Origin: Clostridium sp. CAG:921
GTDB taxonomy: Bacteria > Bacillota > Clostridia > TANB77 > CAG-465
DNA length: 18,687 nt
Reading direction: 5' to 3'
Assembly: GCA_000433135.1 (NCBI GenBank)
Contig: HF991986.1
Coordinates: forward strand, 7,875-26,561
Of the stretch, positions 1 to 7,499 are shown one piece after another (positions within the stretch are counted from its first letter, which is position 1; every line of letters begins with the position of its first letter). The translations under genes and the position numbers were made by a program. Under the pieces are notes generated by a model, which made no database searches, was not told the DNA's origin, and worked only from the letters and a program-made list of their open reading frames with translations.

Positions 1-225
1 TACTTCATCATTAGAGCTACTCTTCTTAAATATAATTATATAGTTACCATAAATAACTAAGAAAAGACTAGCTAATAAAGCAGTAAGAGCAAGCGCCCGC
101 GTGAATATGCTTCCACTTGTAATACTAAATCCCAAAAAACCTTTTGAAAAAATTACAATATTAAAAGCAATCACAGGCAAATTTAAAAAAAATACCTTTT
201 TTAATTTTTTAATACATTTTCTCAT
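1..225 (-). CDS. Small membrane protein, 5' part only (runs off the window edge)
   Basis: The visible 75 codons start at an ATG at 225 and continue open to the window edge, so the gene is incomplete here. A GGAGG ribosome binding site lies 8 nt upstream (234-238). The product begins with a basic stretch (MRKCIKKLKK), followed by a hydrophobic segment at about residues 11-33 and a second at about 46-67, ending in lysines and serines. This predicts two membrane helices near the N-terminus with the basic end in the cytoplasm. I do not recognise the family from this fragment. It has its own sigma-A promoter (345-373) and a leader of about 110 nt containing a hairpin and a two-codon reading frame. 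Its promoter resembles that of the interrupted gene at 504-944, which may indicate shared control. Confidence 0.6.
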   Translation of the reverse strand, partial: MRKCIKKLKKVFFLNLPVIAFNIVIFSKGFLGFSITSGSIFTRALALTALLASLFLVIYGNYIIIFKKSSSNDEV

Positions 226-268
226 CCTCTCTTCCTCCGTTAATATTGTTCTAAAATAAAAATTATGT

Positions 269-277
269 CTATCCCAT
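269..277 (-). other. SD-led two-codon reading frame (ATG GGA TAG) in the leader of the 225 gene
   Basis: A strong Shine-Dalgarno (AAAAGGAGG, 283-291) sits 6 nt before an ATG that is followed after one codon by TAG. It lies about 50 nt upstream of the real start at 225 and in a different frame. It could be a regulatory minimal ORF, a leftover initiation site, or chance. Confidence 0.3.
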
Positions 278-299
278 ATTAAACCTCCTTTTAATAGTC

Positions 300-323
300 A
301 TACTAGCAAATTACCACTAGTAT
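300..323 (-). promoter_or_regulatory. 7-bp inverted repeat in the leader of the 225 gene
   Basis: Arms ATACTAG (300-306) and CTAGTAT (317-323) are perfect inverted copies around a 10-nt loop, about 15 nt after the predicted transcription start. It could be an operator or an RNA hairpin. There is no T-run, so it is not a terminator. Confidence 0.35.
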
Positions 324-344
324 CATAATAAAAAACTCAGCCAT

Positions 345-373
345 ATTATATCAACATAACGTCAACATGTCAA
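345..373 (-). promoter_or_regulatory. Sigma-A promoter of the 225 membrane-protein gene
   Basis: On the minus strand: TTGACA (368-373), 17-nt spacer, TATAAT (345-350), preceded by TGA so that it also has an extended -10. The sequence just upstream of the -35, ACATAAAC, is nearly identical to that of the promoter at 1078-1106 (ACGTAAAC). Confidence 0.75.
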
Positions 374-438
374 GTTTATGTAAAACCTTCTTTATTTTAA
401 TATTGAAACTATAAGGAATTTTCATAAATAGTTTACAA

Positions 439-472
439 AAAATCACCACAAAAATAGTGATGATGATTTTTT
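439..472 (-). terminator. Terminator of the 504-944 gene
   Basis: In minus-strand RNA, ATCATCAC (457-464) pairs with GTGGTGAT (442-449), 8 bp including one G-U, and is followed by a T-run. A matching A-rich flank on the other side makes it plausibly bidirectional. It closely resembles the terminator at 1181-1212 behind the paralogous gene. Confidence 0.6.
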
Positions 473-503
473 ATTTATCTATAACACACATTAGACTTGT
501 GAA

Positions 504-944
504 CTATGAATTTACAACAGCCTTAAATAAATTTGCAAAATCATCTGCAACCTGATCATTTACTTTTACTAATTCATCAAGATTTTTAGCTGCCTCTTCA
601 AATTTTTTTTGCAAACTTTCTTCATTCATAAAATCATACAAAATATATAAAATATTAGACAAACCCGCAACTTTTCCAACATTTTTATAGAAGACGTTAT
701 TAAGATTAATTAATTTTGTACTATATTCATTGTATATCCATATTTTTTCATACGAATTTGAAATAACATCGCTTAAAAATTCCATGTGGTAACATAATAA
801 CGTTACTTGTCACATAGTTTTAAAAAGACTTGTTTTTATATTAGCATCCACAATATTATAGTCTTCATATTTTTCGTAACATCTTTTAATTAATCGCAAA
901 TAAAGTTTCAGATTTTCGGAATTATATATTTCTTTTGACTTCAT
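504..944 (-). pseudogene. Paralog of the 1227-1757 gene, interrupted by an in-frame TGA
   Basis: Two open stretches lie in the same frame: 44 codons from an ATG at 944 (AGGAG site 11 nt upstream) to a TGA at 810-812, and 93 codons from an ATG at 785 to a TAG at 504. Only the stop and eight sense codons separate them, and the second ATG has no ribosome binding site. The downstream part is clearly homologous to the product of 1227-1757: FYKNVGKV against FYLNVNKI, and LQKKFEEAAKN against LQKNLEKAAKN, with an ungapped 29-residue stretch before the first motif. Promoter (1078-1106) and terminator are intact, so decay looks recent. Read through, it would be 146 residues. Alternatives are two coupled small genes, recoding of TGA, or a sequence error. 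Function unknown; the predicted structure is mainly helical. Confidence 0.6.
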
Positions 945-1077
945 TTTTTGTTTTTCTCCTAGATTAATATAAATTTTAAGTTTTATACCTGCTAAAACTA
1001 TGTTTTTATCATATTAAACTTCCTATCATAATCCTTTTAGTAAACTCCACTAAAAAATAATTTAAAAACTGTACATC

Positions 1078-1106
1078 ATTATATCAGTATATTACTTGCA
1101 AGTCAA
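1078..1106 (-). promoter_or_regulatory. Sigma-A promoter of the interrupted paralog
   Basis: Minus strand: TTGACT (1101-1106), 17-nt spacer, TATAAT (1078-1083) with TGA immediately before. The leader down to the ATG at 944 is about 125 nt. Confidence 0.7.
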
Positions 1107-1177
1107 GTTTACGTAATATACATATTTTTTTATTTAATAATTTCAATTTTTCAAGAATTATTTTGAGATAACTACAA

Positions 1178-1212
1178 AAAATCATCACCATAATAATGGT
1201 GACGATTTTTTT
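1178..1212 (-). terminator. Terminator of the 1227 gene
   Basis: Minus-strand RNA forms an 11-bp stem between 1196-1206 and 1181-1191 with a 4-nt loop and one G-U pair, then a T-run. Read in the plus direction the same pair would be an A-C mismatch, so the hairpin is tuned to minus-strand transcription. Confidence 0.75.
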
Positions 1213-1226
1213 ATTAATGAATTTTA

Positions 1227-1757
1227 CTAATTTTTTAAGATTTCATTAGCCTTTTCAGTGAAGGCTTCACGAAGCTTACCCCAATTATGACCTAAATCAT
1301 TACCATCTATTCCTAATTCAAAAAAAAGATTCAAAATTCGCCAATTTGATGATACTAACTTTTCCATATTCTTGGCGGCCTTCTCCAGATTCTTTTGCAA
1401 TTCCTCATTTCCAGAACCGCATAATTTATAGAAATAATTAGAGAGATTTTCAATTTTGTTTACATTGAGGTAAAATCTCTTCTCAAGCTGAATTACACTA
1501 CTATCGCTGTCTCCTATACCCGTATATGATGTCACGCTCTGCATAGAGCTAAAAACCTCAGGAAACATTGATTTTTGTTTTATAACATCCTCCAAAGTCT
1601 TTAAAATATTCACATCTCCAATACATTTAATATCAGAGTCTCTGAATTTTTTCGTAACTTCATTAATATCTACTTTCTGAACATGTTCATCTGATTCAAT
1701 TCTAGCTACATGTTCACTCTCAAACTTCTTATGAAATAAACTTCTTAATTTAATCAT
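1227..1757 (-). CDS. Hypothetical helical protein, intact member of a tandem paralog pair
   Basis: The 176-residue product has no signal peptide or membrane segment. A charged, basic N-terminal part (residues 1-60) is followed by a mainly helical, heptad-like region (about 64-155) with the motifs FYLNVNKI, LSNYFYKL and LQKNLEKAAKN. This second region is shared with the interrupted gene just downstream (504-944). The start is supported by an exceptionally strong site, AGGAGGAGG, 6 nt before the ATG. It is a single-gene unit with its own promoter (1816-1844) and terminator (1178-1212). I do not recognise the family. A cytoplasmic role, perhaps through coiled-coil oligomers, is inference. Presence beside a decaying copy suggests a duplicated, dispensable accessory gene. 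Confidence 0.7.
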   Translation of the reverse strand: MIKLRSLFHKKFESEHVARIESDEHVQKVDINEVTKKFRDSDIKCIGDVNILKTLEDVIKQKSMFPEVFSSMQSVTSYTGIGDSDSSVIQLEKRFYLNVNKIENLSNYFYKLCGSGNEELQKNLEKAAKNMEKLVSSNWRILNLFFELGIDGNDLGHNWGKLREAFTEKANEILKN

Positions 1758-1815
1758 ATAATCCTCCTCCTGTAAGCTTAATTATCTTACAATAAAATAT
1801 TTTTACTACAATTAT

Positions 1816-1844
1816 ATTATACCACAATATCAGTATTATGTCAA
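1816..1844 (-). promoter_or_regulatory. Sigma-A promoter of the 1227 gene
   Basis: Minus strand: TTGACA (1839-1844), 17-nt spacer, TATAAT (1816-1821) preceded by TGG, giving an extended -10. The leader is about 50 nt. Confidence 0.8.
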
Positions 1845-1891
1845 CTTTTTTACTTAATAATCCTTTTAACTATTAAACAATGAAAAGTTTA

Positions 1892-2416
1892 TCATATCCG
1901 CACTTTAAAAATACGCCTAAAAATGTACAAACCTATGAGAATGATAAGTACTTTTCCTAAGTAGTAAGCTACCTGATATAAAGCAACATTTGGATAAACG
2001 GCTATATTACTTGGCATGATAACTTTTCCATCTCTGTCCAAGAGTAAATTATTAAGCCTTAATAAAAGATTCCCTTTCTCTATTGAGGATGAGTTATATG
2101 AACTCTCAAGTTCTTCTTTAATGCTAAGAAGATTTTTATACCAATATGAAACATCATTTTTCGGCATCCTTACGATAAAAGATGTATTTCCACTGGTAAT
2201 GTTATTTTTCTTAAGGTACGAGATCGCCTCAGAAATCTTTTCATCTGCAATCTCAATGCTAGCCGCATTTGCTGCTTGTTCAATTTTTTGAGTACACTCA
2301 ATATTAAATTTGTACTCCTTAATTATTCTTCCTGAATTTAGATAAACTATTAGCAAGAAAATAACAAATCCTGCAACTACTAATGCAAATAATAAATCTT
2401 CTTTAAATTTTTCCAT
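1892..2416 (-). CDS. Two-TM protein with an extracytoplasmic helical domain, unknown function
   Basis: From the ATG at 2416 the product is 174 residues. One hydrophobic helix lies near the N-terminus (about residues 9-27) and another near the C-terminus (about 148-166), ending in basic residues (RRIFKVRI). The roughly 120 residues between them are helical and should lie outside the membrane, with features such as QAANAASIEIADEK, a TSFIVRMPKNDVSYWY stretch and a final VYPN. I recall similar unnamed membrane proteins with an ANA helix and a TS...WY pattern across bacteria, but cannot name a family. An in-frame ATG at 2449 adds 11 residues (with CDNC) but has no ribosome binding site. The 2416 ATG follows AAAGGA at a short 4-nt spacing, so the start is uncertain. 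Promoter at 2474-2502. Confidence 0.65.
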   Translation of the reverse strand: MEKFKEDLLFALVVAGFVIFLLIVYLNSGRIIKEYKFNIECTQKIEQAANAASIEIADEKISEAISYLKKNNITSGNTSFIVRMPKNDVSYWYKNLLSIKEELESSYNSSSIEKGNLLLRLNNLLLDRDGKVIMPSNIAVYPNVALYQVAYYLGKVLIILIGLYIFRRIFKVRI

Positions 2417-2473
2417 AATTTCCTTTCCGTGATCACAATTATCACACATTAAAATTTTTAAACTACAAAATAT

Positions 2474-2502
2474 ATTATATCACGTCGTATTTTTTATGTC
2501 AA
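2474..2502 (-). promoter_or_regulatory. Sigma-A promoter of the 1892-2416 gene
   Basis: Minus strand: TTGACA (2497-2502), 17-nt spacer, TATAAT (2474-2479) preceded by TGA. The predicted transcription start near 2467 leaves under 20 nt before the ATG at 2449, which has no SD. This favours the start at 2416. The 170 nt between this promoter and the divergent ychF promoter hold nothing else I recognise. Confidence 0.8.
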
Positions 2503-2677
2503 ATATTATACTTTTATTCTTTATTGTAATCATATATTTTCAATACTACTATACATAATTAGAATACTACACTTTTATTTCTTGTAAAAAGTACTTTTAA
2601 TAGTTACTTGCATTAACATATTTCATTTTGAATATCAAAAACTTAATTTTATTCTCGATTTTTAAAAGAATTAAGCA

Positions 2678-2705
2678 TTGACATATTTTTTTTGTTTGGT
2701 ATAAT
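2678..2705 (+). promoter_or_regulatory. Sigma-A promoter of ychF
   Basis: TTGACA (2678-2683), 16-nt spacer, TATAAT (2700-2705) preceded by TGG. Transcription should start near 2712, giving a leader of only about 22 nt before the TTG start. Confidence 0.8.
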
Positions 2706-2733
2706 ATTAATTGTACTAAAGGAGATGTTTAAT

Positions 2734-3828
2734 TTGAAAATAGGAATAGTTGGCTTACCAAACGTTGGAAAATCAACACTTTTTAATGCAATAACTAAGG
2801 CTGGTGCTGAAAGTGCTAATTACCCATTTTGCACTATAGAGCCAAATGTTGGAATTGTTAATGTACCAGATGAAAGAATAGATAAACTTTCAAAGTTATA
2901 TGAAACTGATAAATCAACATATGCAACTATTGAATTTGTTGATATTGCTGGATTAGTAAAAGGTGCTTCTAAAGGTGAAGGACTTGGAAATAAATTTCTA
3001 TCACATATTAGAGAAACTGACGCAATAGCACATGTTGTAAGATGCTTTAATGATGAAAATATAGTACATGTATCTGGTAAAATTGATCCAATAGATGATA
3101 TTGAAACTATATCTTTAGAACTTATACTTGCTGATATCGAAACAGTAACAAAATCAATTGCAAGATATGAGAAAATTGCAAAATCAGGTGATAAAACTGC
3201 AAAGTCCACACTTGAACTTTTAAATAAAATATTAGCTCACTTAGAGGCTTCTAAACCTGTTAGAACTTTTGAATTTGAAGAAGATGAAAAAGAGCTACTA
3301 AAAGATACTTATCTTTTAACAATAAAGCCTATAATATACGTTGCTAATGTATCAGAATCTCAAATTCCTAACATTGAAAGCGATGAACTTGTTAATAAAG
3401 TAAAAGAATATGCTAAATTAGAAAACGCAAAAGTTGTTACGCTTTGTGCAAAACTTGAAGAAGATTTAAGTGAATTAAATGATGAAGATAAAATAATGTT
3501 AATGAGTGATTATGGCATATCTGAATCTGGGCTTGATAAGCTTATAAAAGCAAGTTACTCGCTACTAGGTCTTATATCATTTTTAACTGCAGGAAAGCAG
3601 GAAGTAAGAGCTTGGACTATAAAGGAAGGTACAAAAGCTCCCCAAGCAGCTGGAAAAATACATAGTGACTTTGAACGCGGATTTATAAAAGCTGAAGTAA
3701 TTTCATATAATGATTTAATTACCTACGGTTCAACAGCAGCAGCTAAAGAGAAGGGATTAGTAAGACTTGAAGGAAAAGAATATGTTGTGCAAGATGGAGA
3801 TGTAATTTTATTTAGATTTAATGTATAA
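2734..3828 (+). CDS. ychF: Redox-regulated ATPase/GTPase YchF (OLA1 family)
   Basis: This is the conserved Obg-related P-loop NTPase YchF, a cytoplasmic protein that binds ribosomes, prefers ATP over GTP in studied members, and is linked to stress and translation control. The start is set at TTG 2734: AAAGGAGA lies 8 nt upstream, and this gives the family-typical MKIGIVGLPNVGKST opening and 364 residues, the usual length. An in-frame ATG at 2725 overlaps the ribosome binding site and is unlikely. The P-loop GLPNVGKST is at residues 7-15, DIAGLV is the G3 motif, and NVSE replaces the usual NKxD, as typical of the family and explaining its relaxed nucleotide preference. The C-terminal TGS domain is complete (from about FLTAGKQEVRAWT to DVILFRFNV). 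It is monocistronic with its own promoter, and convergent with dnaE. Confidence 0.95.
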   Translation: MKIGIVGLPNVGKSTLFNAITKAGAESANYPFCTIEPNVGIVNVPDERIDKLSKLYETDKSTYATIEFVDIAGLVKGASKGEGLGNKFLSHIRETDAIAHVVRCFNDENIVHVSGKIDPIDDIETISLELILADIETVTKSIARYEKIAKSGDKTAKSTLELLNKILAHLEASKPVRTFEFEEDEKELLKDTYLLTIKPIIYVANVSESQIPNIESDELVNKVKEYAKLENAKVVTLCAKLEEDLSELNDEDKIMLMSDYGISESGLDKLIKASYSLLGLISFLTAGKQEVRAWTIKEGTKAPQAAGKIHSDFERGFIKAEVISYNDLITYGSTAAAKEKGLVRLEGKEYVVQDGDVILFRFNV

Positions 3829-3841
3829 ATTATATGTACAA

Positions 3842-3880
3842 AAAGAAGCTTAAGATGACACATCAAAAGCTTCTTTTTTT
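3842..3880. terminator. Bidirectional terminator between ychF and dnaE
   Basis: AAAGAAGCTT (3842-3851) and AAGCTTCTTT (3867-3876) form a 10-bp stem, with a nested GATG-ACA-CATC stem inside the loop. A T-run follows on the plus strand (to 3880) and a T-run also follows on the minus strand, so it can end both convergent transcripts. Confidence 0.8.
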
Positions 3881-3886
3881 AATTTG

Positions 3887-6800
3887 CTATTTTACTTTAA
3901 CATTTTCTTTTCCAAAAGCCAGACAAAGTTTATCAATTACATATTCGTCTGTTTTTAGCCAAACTTTCCTATTTAACAGTTTTACCTTATTAGTTCCAGC
4001 ATAAAAAATATATACTGGAGTGCTTCCAAACATATCCATTTCAAGATTTTTAATGTAATCAATTACTCTGTATTCCATGTCAAATTTATCTTCTGGTAAC
4101 CTTATATATATCTTTTGTTCCTTTTTTATAGGCTCAATATTTTGAACTAATATTTTAGCTTTCTCATTTTCTTTTAAACTAACTTTTCCAGTCACTTTAT
4201 AAAGTCTATCATTTATTACTTCATTAGAAAATCTTTCGCATACATTTGGAAAAAACACAAGCTCTACACTTCCATACATATCTTCAATATCTGCAAACAT
4301 CATTTGTTTTCCACTTTTTGTCATTAAAAATTTCTTATTTGATATAATCCCACAAAAGCAAATATTTTTTCCTTCATAATTCAGCTTTTCATCATTTTCA
4401 CTTTCATCAGTTACAGAATTTAATTCCATACTAGTAACAGTACTATTTTTTTTAATATAATTTACGTACTCATCAAGTGGGTGACCAGAAACGTACAAGC
4501 CTAATGTTTCCTTTTCCATTTCTAAAATTTCTCTTTTTGTTGGCTTTTTATCAGATTTATTTATTACTATTTTTGTATCACTACTCTCAATTCCTCCAAA
4601 ATCAAACATATTTAGTTGGTTTTTATAATTATTTTTTCTTGTTTGAGTAATATTTTCAATAATTCCTTCATAAGAGTCAAGTAAATCGTATCTTGTAAGC
4701 TCACTTTCACATTCATCAAAACATCCTGCTTTTATCAAACTTTCTATACACTTTTTATTTACAATGTCGCCTGCAACTCTTTCACAAAAATCTATAAACC
4801 CTAAAAATTTTCCACATTCATTTCTTGACTTTATAATTTCATTTATTGCATTTTCACCCGTATTTTTTATAGAACTAAGTGCAAATCTTATTCTTCCATT
4901 TACAACAGTAAATTTTGCAAAACTTTCATTTATATCTGGTTTTTGAATTTGAATTTTCATCTCCCTACATTCATCAATATACTCAGGAATTTTATTTAAA
5001 TTTCCTATAAAACTATTCATTATAGCAGACATAAATTCTTCTTTATAATTTCTTTTTAAGTATGCTGTTTTATACGCTACAACAGCATACGCAGTTGCAT
5101 GTGATTTATTAAAAGCATATTTAGCAAACTCTTCCATTTCGTCAAATATTCTATTTGATGATTCTTCATCTATACCATTATTTAGTGCTCCTTTTACAAA
5201 AATTTCTCTTTCTTTTTGCATGACATCTTTTTTCTTTTTTGACATTGCACGCCTTACCAAATCAGCCCTTCCAAGACTGTATCCAGCTAGGTCTCTAAAT
5301 ATTTGCATAATTTGTTCTTGATATATCATACAACCATACGTTGTTTTTAAAATAGGCTTCAATGATTCGTGCGTATAAATTATATCATCTTTATTATTCT
5401 TATTTCGTATATACCTTGGAATCTGATCCATAGGACCAGGTCTGTAAAGTGAAATCATAACAATAATATCTTCAATACAGTCCGGATTCATTTTTACTAT
5501 GAGTTGCCTAAAGCCTTTGCTTTCCATTTGAAATACACCAGTTGTCTTCCCACTACTTAACATTTCATATGTTTTTTTATCATCGTAGTTGCCATAATCT
5601 ACTATTTCATTTCTTATACTTTTTACTAATTTTTCAGTATCGGATATAACCGTAAGAGTCCTAAGTCCCAAAAAATCCATTTTTAGTAATCCAAGTTCTT
5701 CTAGCAAAGTCATCGTATACTGAGTTGAAACCATGTTATCCGTTACGTATAATGGTACATAATTTACTACTGGTTCTTTAGTTATAACCACACCTGCTGC
5801 ATGTGTAGATGCATGACGAGCAAGACCTTCTAATTTTTTTGAAATATCAATTACTTTTTTAGTATCCTCATCGCTTTCATAAAGTTCTTTTAACTCTTTT
5901 ACAGTTGATATTGCATTACTTAATGTAATATCCAAATTATGAGGTATAAGTTTTGCAATTTTGTCTGCTTTTTGATATGAAATATCAAGCGCTCTTGCAC
6001 TATCTCTAACAACCGCTCTAGCTGCCATAGTTCCAAATGTAATAATTTGTGCTACGTGATCACTTCCATATTTTCTTGTAACATAATCAATTACTTCTTT
6101 TCTTCTTTCATAACAAATGTCTACATCAAAATCAGGCATACTTACTCTTTCTGGATTTAAGAATCTTTCAAAAATCAAATTAAATTTCAAAGGATCAATA
6201 TCAGTTATATACATAAGATATGCAGCAATAGAACCAGCTCCACTGCCACGCCCTGGTCCTATTGCAATTCCTATACTTTTAGCATAGGTTATAAAGTCGG
6301 CAACAATTAAAAAATAGTCAACAAATCCCATTTTATCTATTACAGAAATTTCATATTCTAAACGTTTTCTTGCTATATCTTGCATAGAGCTATTATACCT
6401 TTTTTTTAAGCCATCATAGCATTTATTTTTAAAGTACTCTAAATGTGATATATTTTCTTTTATTTTAAATTCTGGTAGAATTGTATGACCAAACTCAAGA
6501 CTTACATTGCACATATCTGCAATTTTTTGTGTATTTAAAATAGCCTCAGGAGCAAATTTAAATCCTGATTCCATTTCTTCTTCACTTTTTACATAAAATT
6601 CATTTGTTTTAAAAGACATTCTATTTTCATCATTTATTGTAGTTCGAGTTTGTATACAAAGTAATACCTCATGAGCAAAGTAATCTCCTGATGTTAAATA
6701 ATGACAATCATTAGTTGCCACAAGCAAAACTCCAAGTTCCTTCGAAAACTCCAATAATTTTTGATTTACAAGTATTTGTTCTCTTAATTTATTATCCTGT

Positions 6801-7321
6801 ATTTCAATATAATACCTTTCTTTTCCAAAAATCTCTAAAAATTCTTTTATTGTTTCTTTTGCACCGTAAAAGTTAGAGCTTAGTACCTGTTTTGCAAGTT
6901 TTCCTGCTATACAACCAGATAGGCAAATTATTCCCTCATTATATTTTCTTAATACCTCCATATCTATCCTTGGCTTATAATAAAAGCCTTCAGTATATCC
7001 AATAGATACTAATTTAACCAAATTTTTATATCCAACATTATTCATTGCAAGAAGTATTAAATGACTTGGTTCACTATCTATTTTTCCTTGCTTTTCAAGT
7101 CTACTTCTTGGTGCAACATAAGCCTCAACCCCAATTATTGGTTTTATATTTTCTTTTTTGCAAGCTTTGTAAAATTCGACAGCTCCAAACATATTTCCAT
7201 GATCTGTTATAGCAACTGCATTCATCCCTAATTCTTTTACTTTTTTTACTAAATCTTCTATTTTTATTGAACCATCTAAAAGACTATATTCTGTATGCAT
7301 ATGCAGATGAACAAAACTCAT
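3887..7321 (-). CDS. dnaE: DNA polymerase III alpha subunit DnaE
   Basis: A 1144-residue C-family replicative DNA polymerase. The N-terminal PHP domain starts at HLHMHTEYSLLDG (from residue 5) with ITDHG following. The polymerase active site shows PDFDVD with the catalytic aspartates at 397 and 399, and the third, in KMDFLGLRT, at 549. The GPGRGSGAGS nucleotide-binding segment and FNKSHATAYAVVAY lie where expected. Downstream are the helix-hairpin-helix region (around 860) and an OB fold (about 980-1060). Length and order match DnaE rather than PolC, which carries an embedded 3'-5' exonuclease. In Bacillota with both enzymes DnaE extends primers before PolC; PolC is not in this window. The ATG start has GAGGTGAT upstream. 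Own promoter at 7347-7375, monocistronic. No interruption or missing catalytic residue seen. Confidence 0.96.
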   Translation of the reverse strand: MSFVHLHMHTEYSLLDGSIKIEDLVKKVKELGMNAVAITDHGNMFGAVEFYKACKKENIKPIIGVEAYVAPRSRLEKQGKIDSEPSHLILLAMNNVGYKNLVKLVSIGYTEGFYYKPRIDMEVLRKYNEGIICLSGCIAGKLAKQVLSSNFYGAKETIKEFLEIFGKERYYIEIQDNKLREQILVNQKLLEFSKELGVLLVATNDCHYLTSGDYFAHEVLLCIQTRTTINDENRMSFKTNEFYVKSEEEMESGFKFAPEAILNTQKIADMCNVSLEFGHTILPEFKIKENISHLEYFKNKCYDGLKKRYNSSMQDIARKRLEYEISVIDKMGFVDYFLIVADFITYAKSIGIAIGPGRGSGAGSIAAYLMYITDIDPLKFNLIFERFLNPERVSMPDFDVDICYERRKEVIDYVTRKYGSDHVAQIITFGTMAARAVVRDSARALDISYQKADKIAKLIPHNLDITLSNAISTVKELKELYESDEDTKKVIDISKKLEGLARHASTHAAGVVITKEPVVNYVPLYVTDNMVSTQYTMTLLEELGLLKMDFLGLRTLTVISDTEKLVKSIRNEIVDYGNYDDKKTYEMLSSGKTTGVFQMESKGFRQLIVKMNPDCIEDIIVMISLYRPGPMDQIPRYIRNKNNKDDIIYTHESLKPILKTTYGCMIYQEQIMQIFRDLAGYSLGRADLVRRAMSKKKKDVMQKEREIFVKGALNNGIDEESSNRIFDEMEEFAKYAFNKSHATAYAVVAYKTAYLKRNYKEEFMSAIMNSFIGNLNKIPEYIDECREMKIQIQKPDINESFAKFTVVNGRIRFALSSIKNTGENAINEIIKSRNECGKFLGFIDFCERVAGDIVNKKCIESLIKAGCFDECESELTRYDLLDSYEGIIENITQTRKNNYKNQLNMFDFGGIESSDTKIVINKSDKKPTKREILEMEKETLGLYVSGHPLDEYVNYIKKNSTVTSMELNSVTDESENDEKLNYEGKNICFCGIISNKKFLMTKSGKQMMFADIEDMYGSVELVFFPNVCERFSNEVINDRLYKVTGKVSLKENEKAKILVQNIEPIKKEQKIYIRLPEDKFDMEYRVIDYIKNLEMDMFGSTPVYIFYAGTNKVKLLNRKVWLKTDEYVIDKLCLAFGKENVKVK

Positions 7322-7346
7322 ACTATTATCACCTCATTTTTTACTA

Positions 7347-7375
7347 ATTATATCACAGGCTAATATATCTGTAAA
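7347..7375 (-). promoter_or_regulatory. Sigma-A promoter of dnaE
   Basis: Minus strand: TTTACA (7370-7375), 17-nt spacer, TATAAT (7347-7352) preceded by TGA. The leader is about 20 nt and holds the GAGGTGAT ribosome binding site. Confidence 0.75.
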
Positions 7376-7428
7376 GTTTGATCACAAACATTAGTTTATA
7401 CTTTTTTTTACTAGTTTATACAAAATAC

Positions 7429-7457
7429 TTGCTATATCAAATTAAATTTGATATAAT
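7429..7457 (+). promoter_or_regulatory. Sigma-A promoter of the nucleotidyltransferase-fold gene
   Basis: TTGCTA (7429-7434), 17-nt spacer, TATAAT (7452-7457) preceded by TGA. It has the weakest -35 of the plus-strand promoters here, and the spacer is a perfect palindrome (see 7434-7454). Confidence 0.7.
7434..7454. promoter_or_regulatory. Candidate operator: perfect 10-bp inverted repeat filling the promoter spacer
   Basis: ATATCAAATT (7434-7443) and AATTTGATAT (7445-7454) are exact inverted copies around one base. They cover the whole -35 to -10 spacer and half the -10. A further copy of one arm, TATCAAATT (7474-7482), lies in the leader just before the ribosome binding site. This is the geometry of a repressor site; the repressor is unknown and could be the gene product itself. 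Confidence 0.5.
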
Positions 7458-7499
7458 CGTAAAAAAGGTATTGTATCAAATTTAATAAGGAGGATTGTT

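Noticed and set aside
1..225. Assignment to the XpaC-like (5-bromo-4-chloroindolyl phosphate hydrolysis) family
   Set aside because: Two N-terminal membrane helices alone are not diagnostic, and the soluble domain lies outside the window.
810..812. Genome-wide reassignment of TGA (for example to Trp) as the cause of the broken paralog
   Set aside because: All the large genes here read through without internal TGA, and the Trp codons I checked (SpoIIE, AGCS and the 10092 gene) are TGG, so wholesale recoding is not supported. Rare recoding is left open in the findings.
2016..2291. Plus-strand open frame of 91 codons
   Set aside because: It lies wholly antisense to the two-TM protein gene, has no ribosome binding site and no recognisable product.
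2820..3209. Minus-strand open frame of 129 codons
   Set aside because: Antisense shadow of ychF, whose identity and frame are certain.
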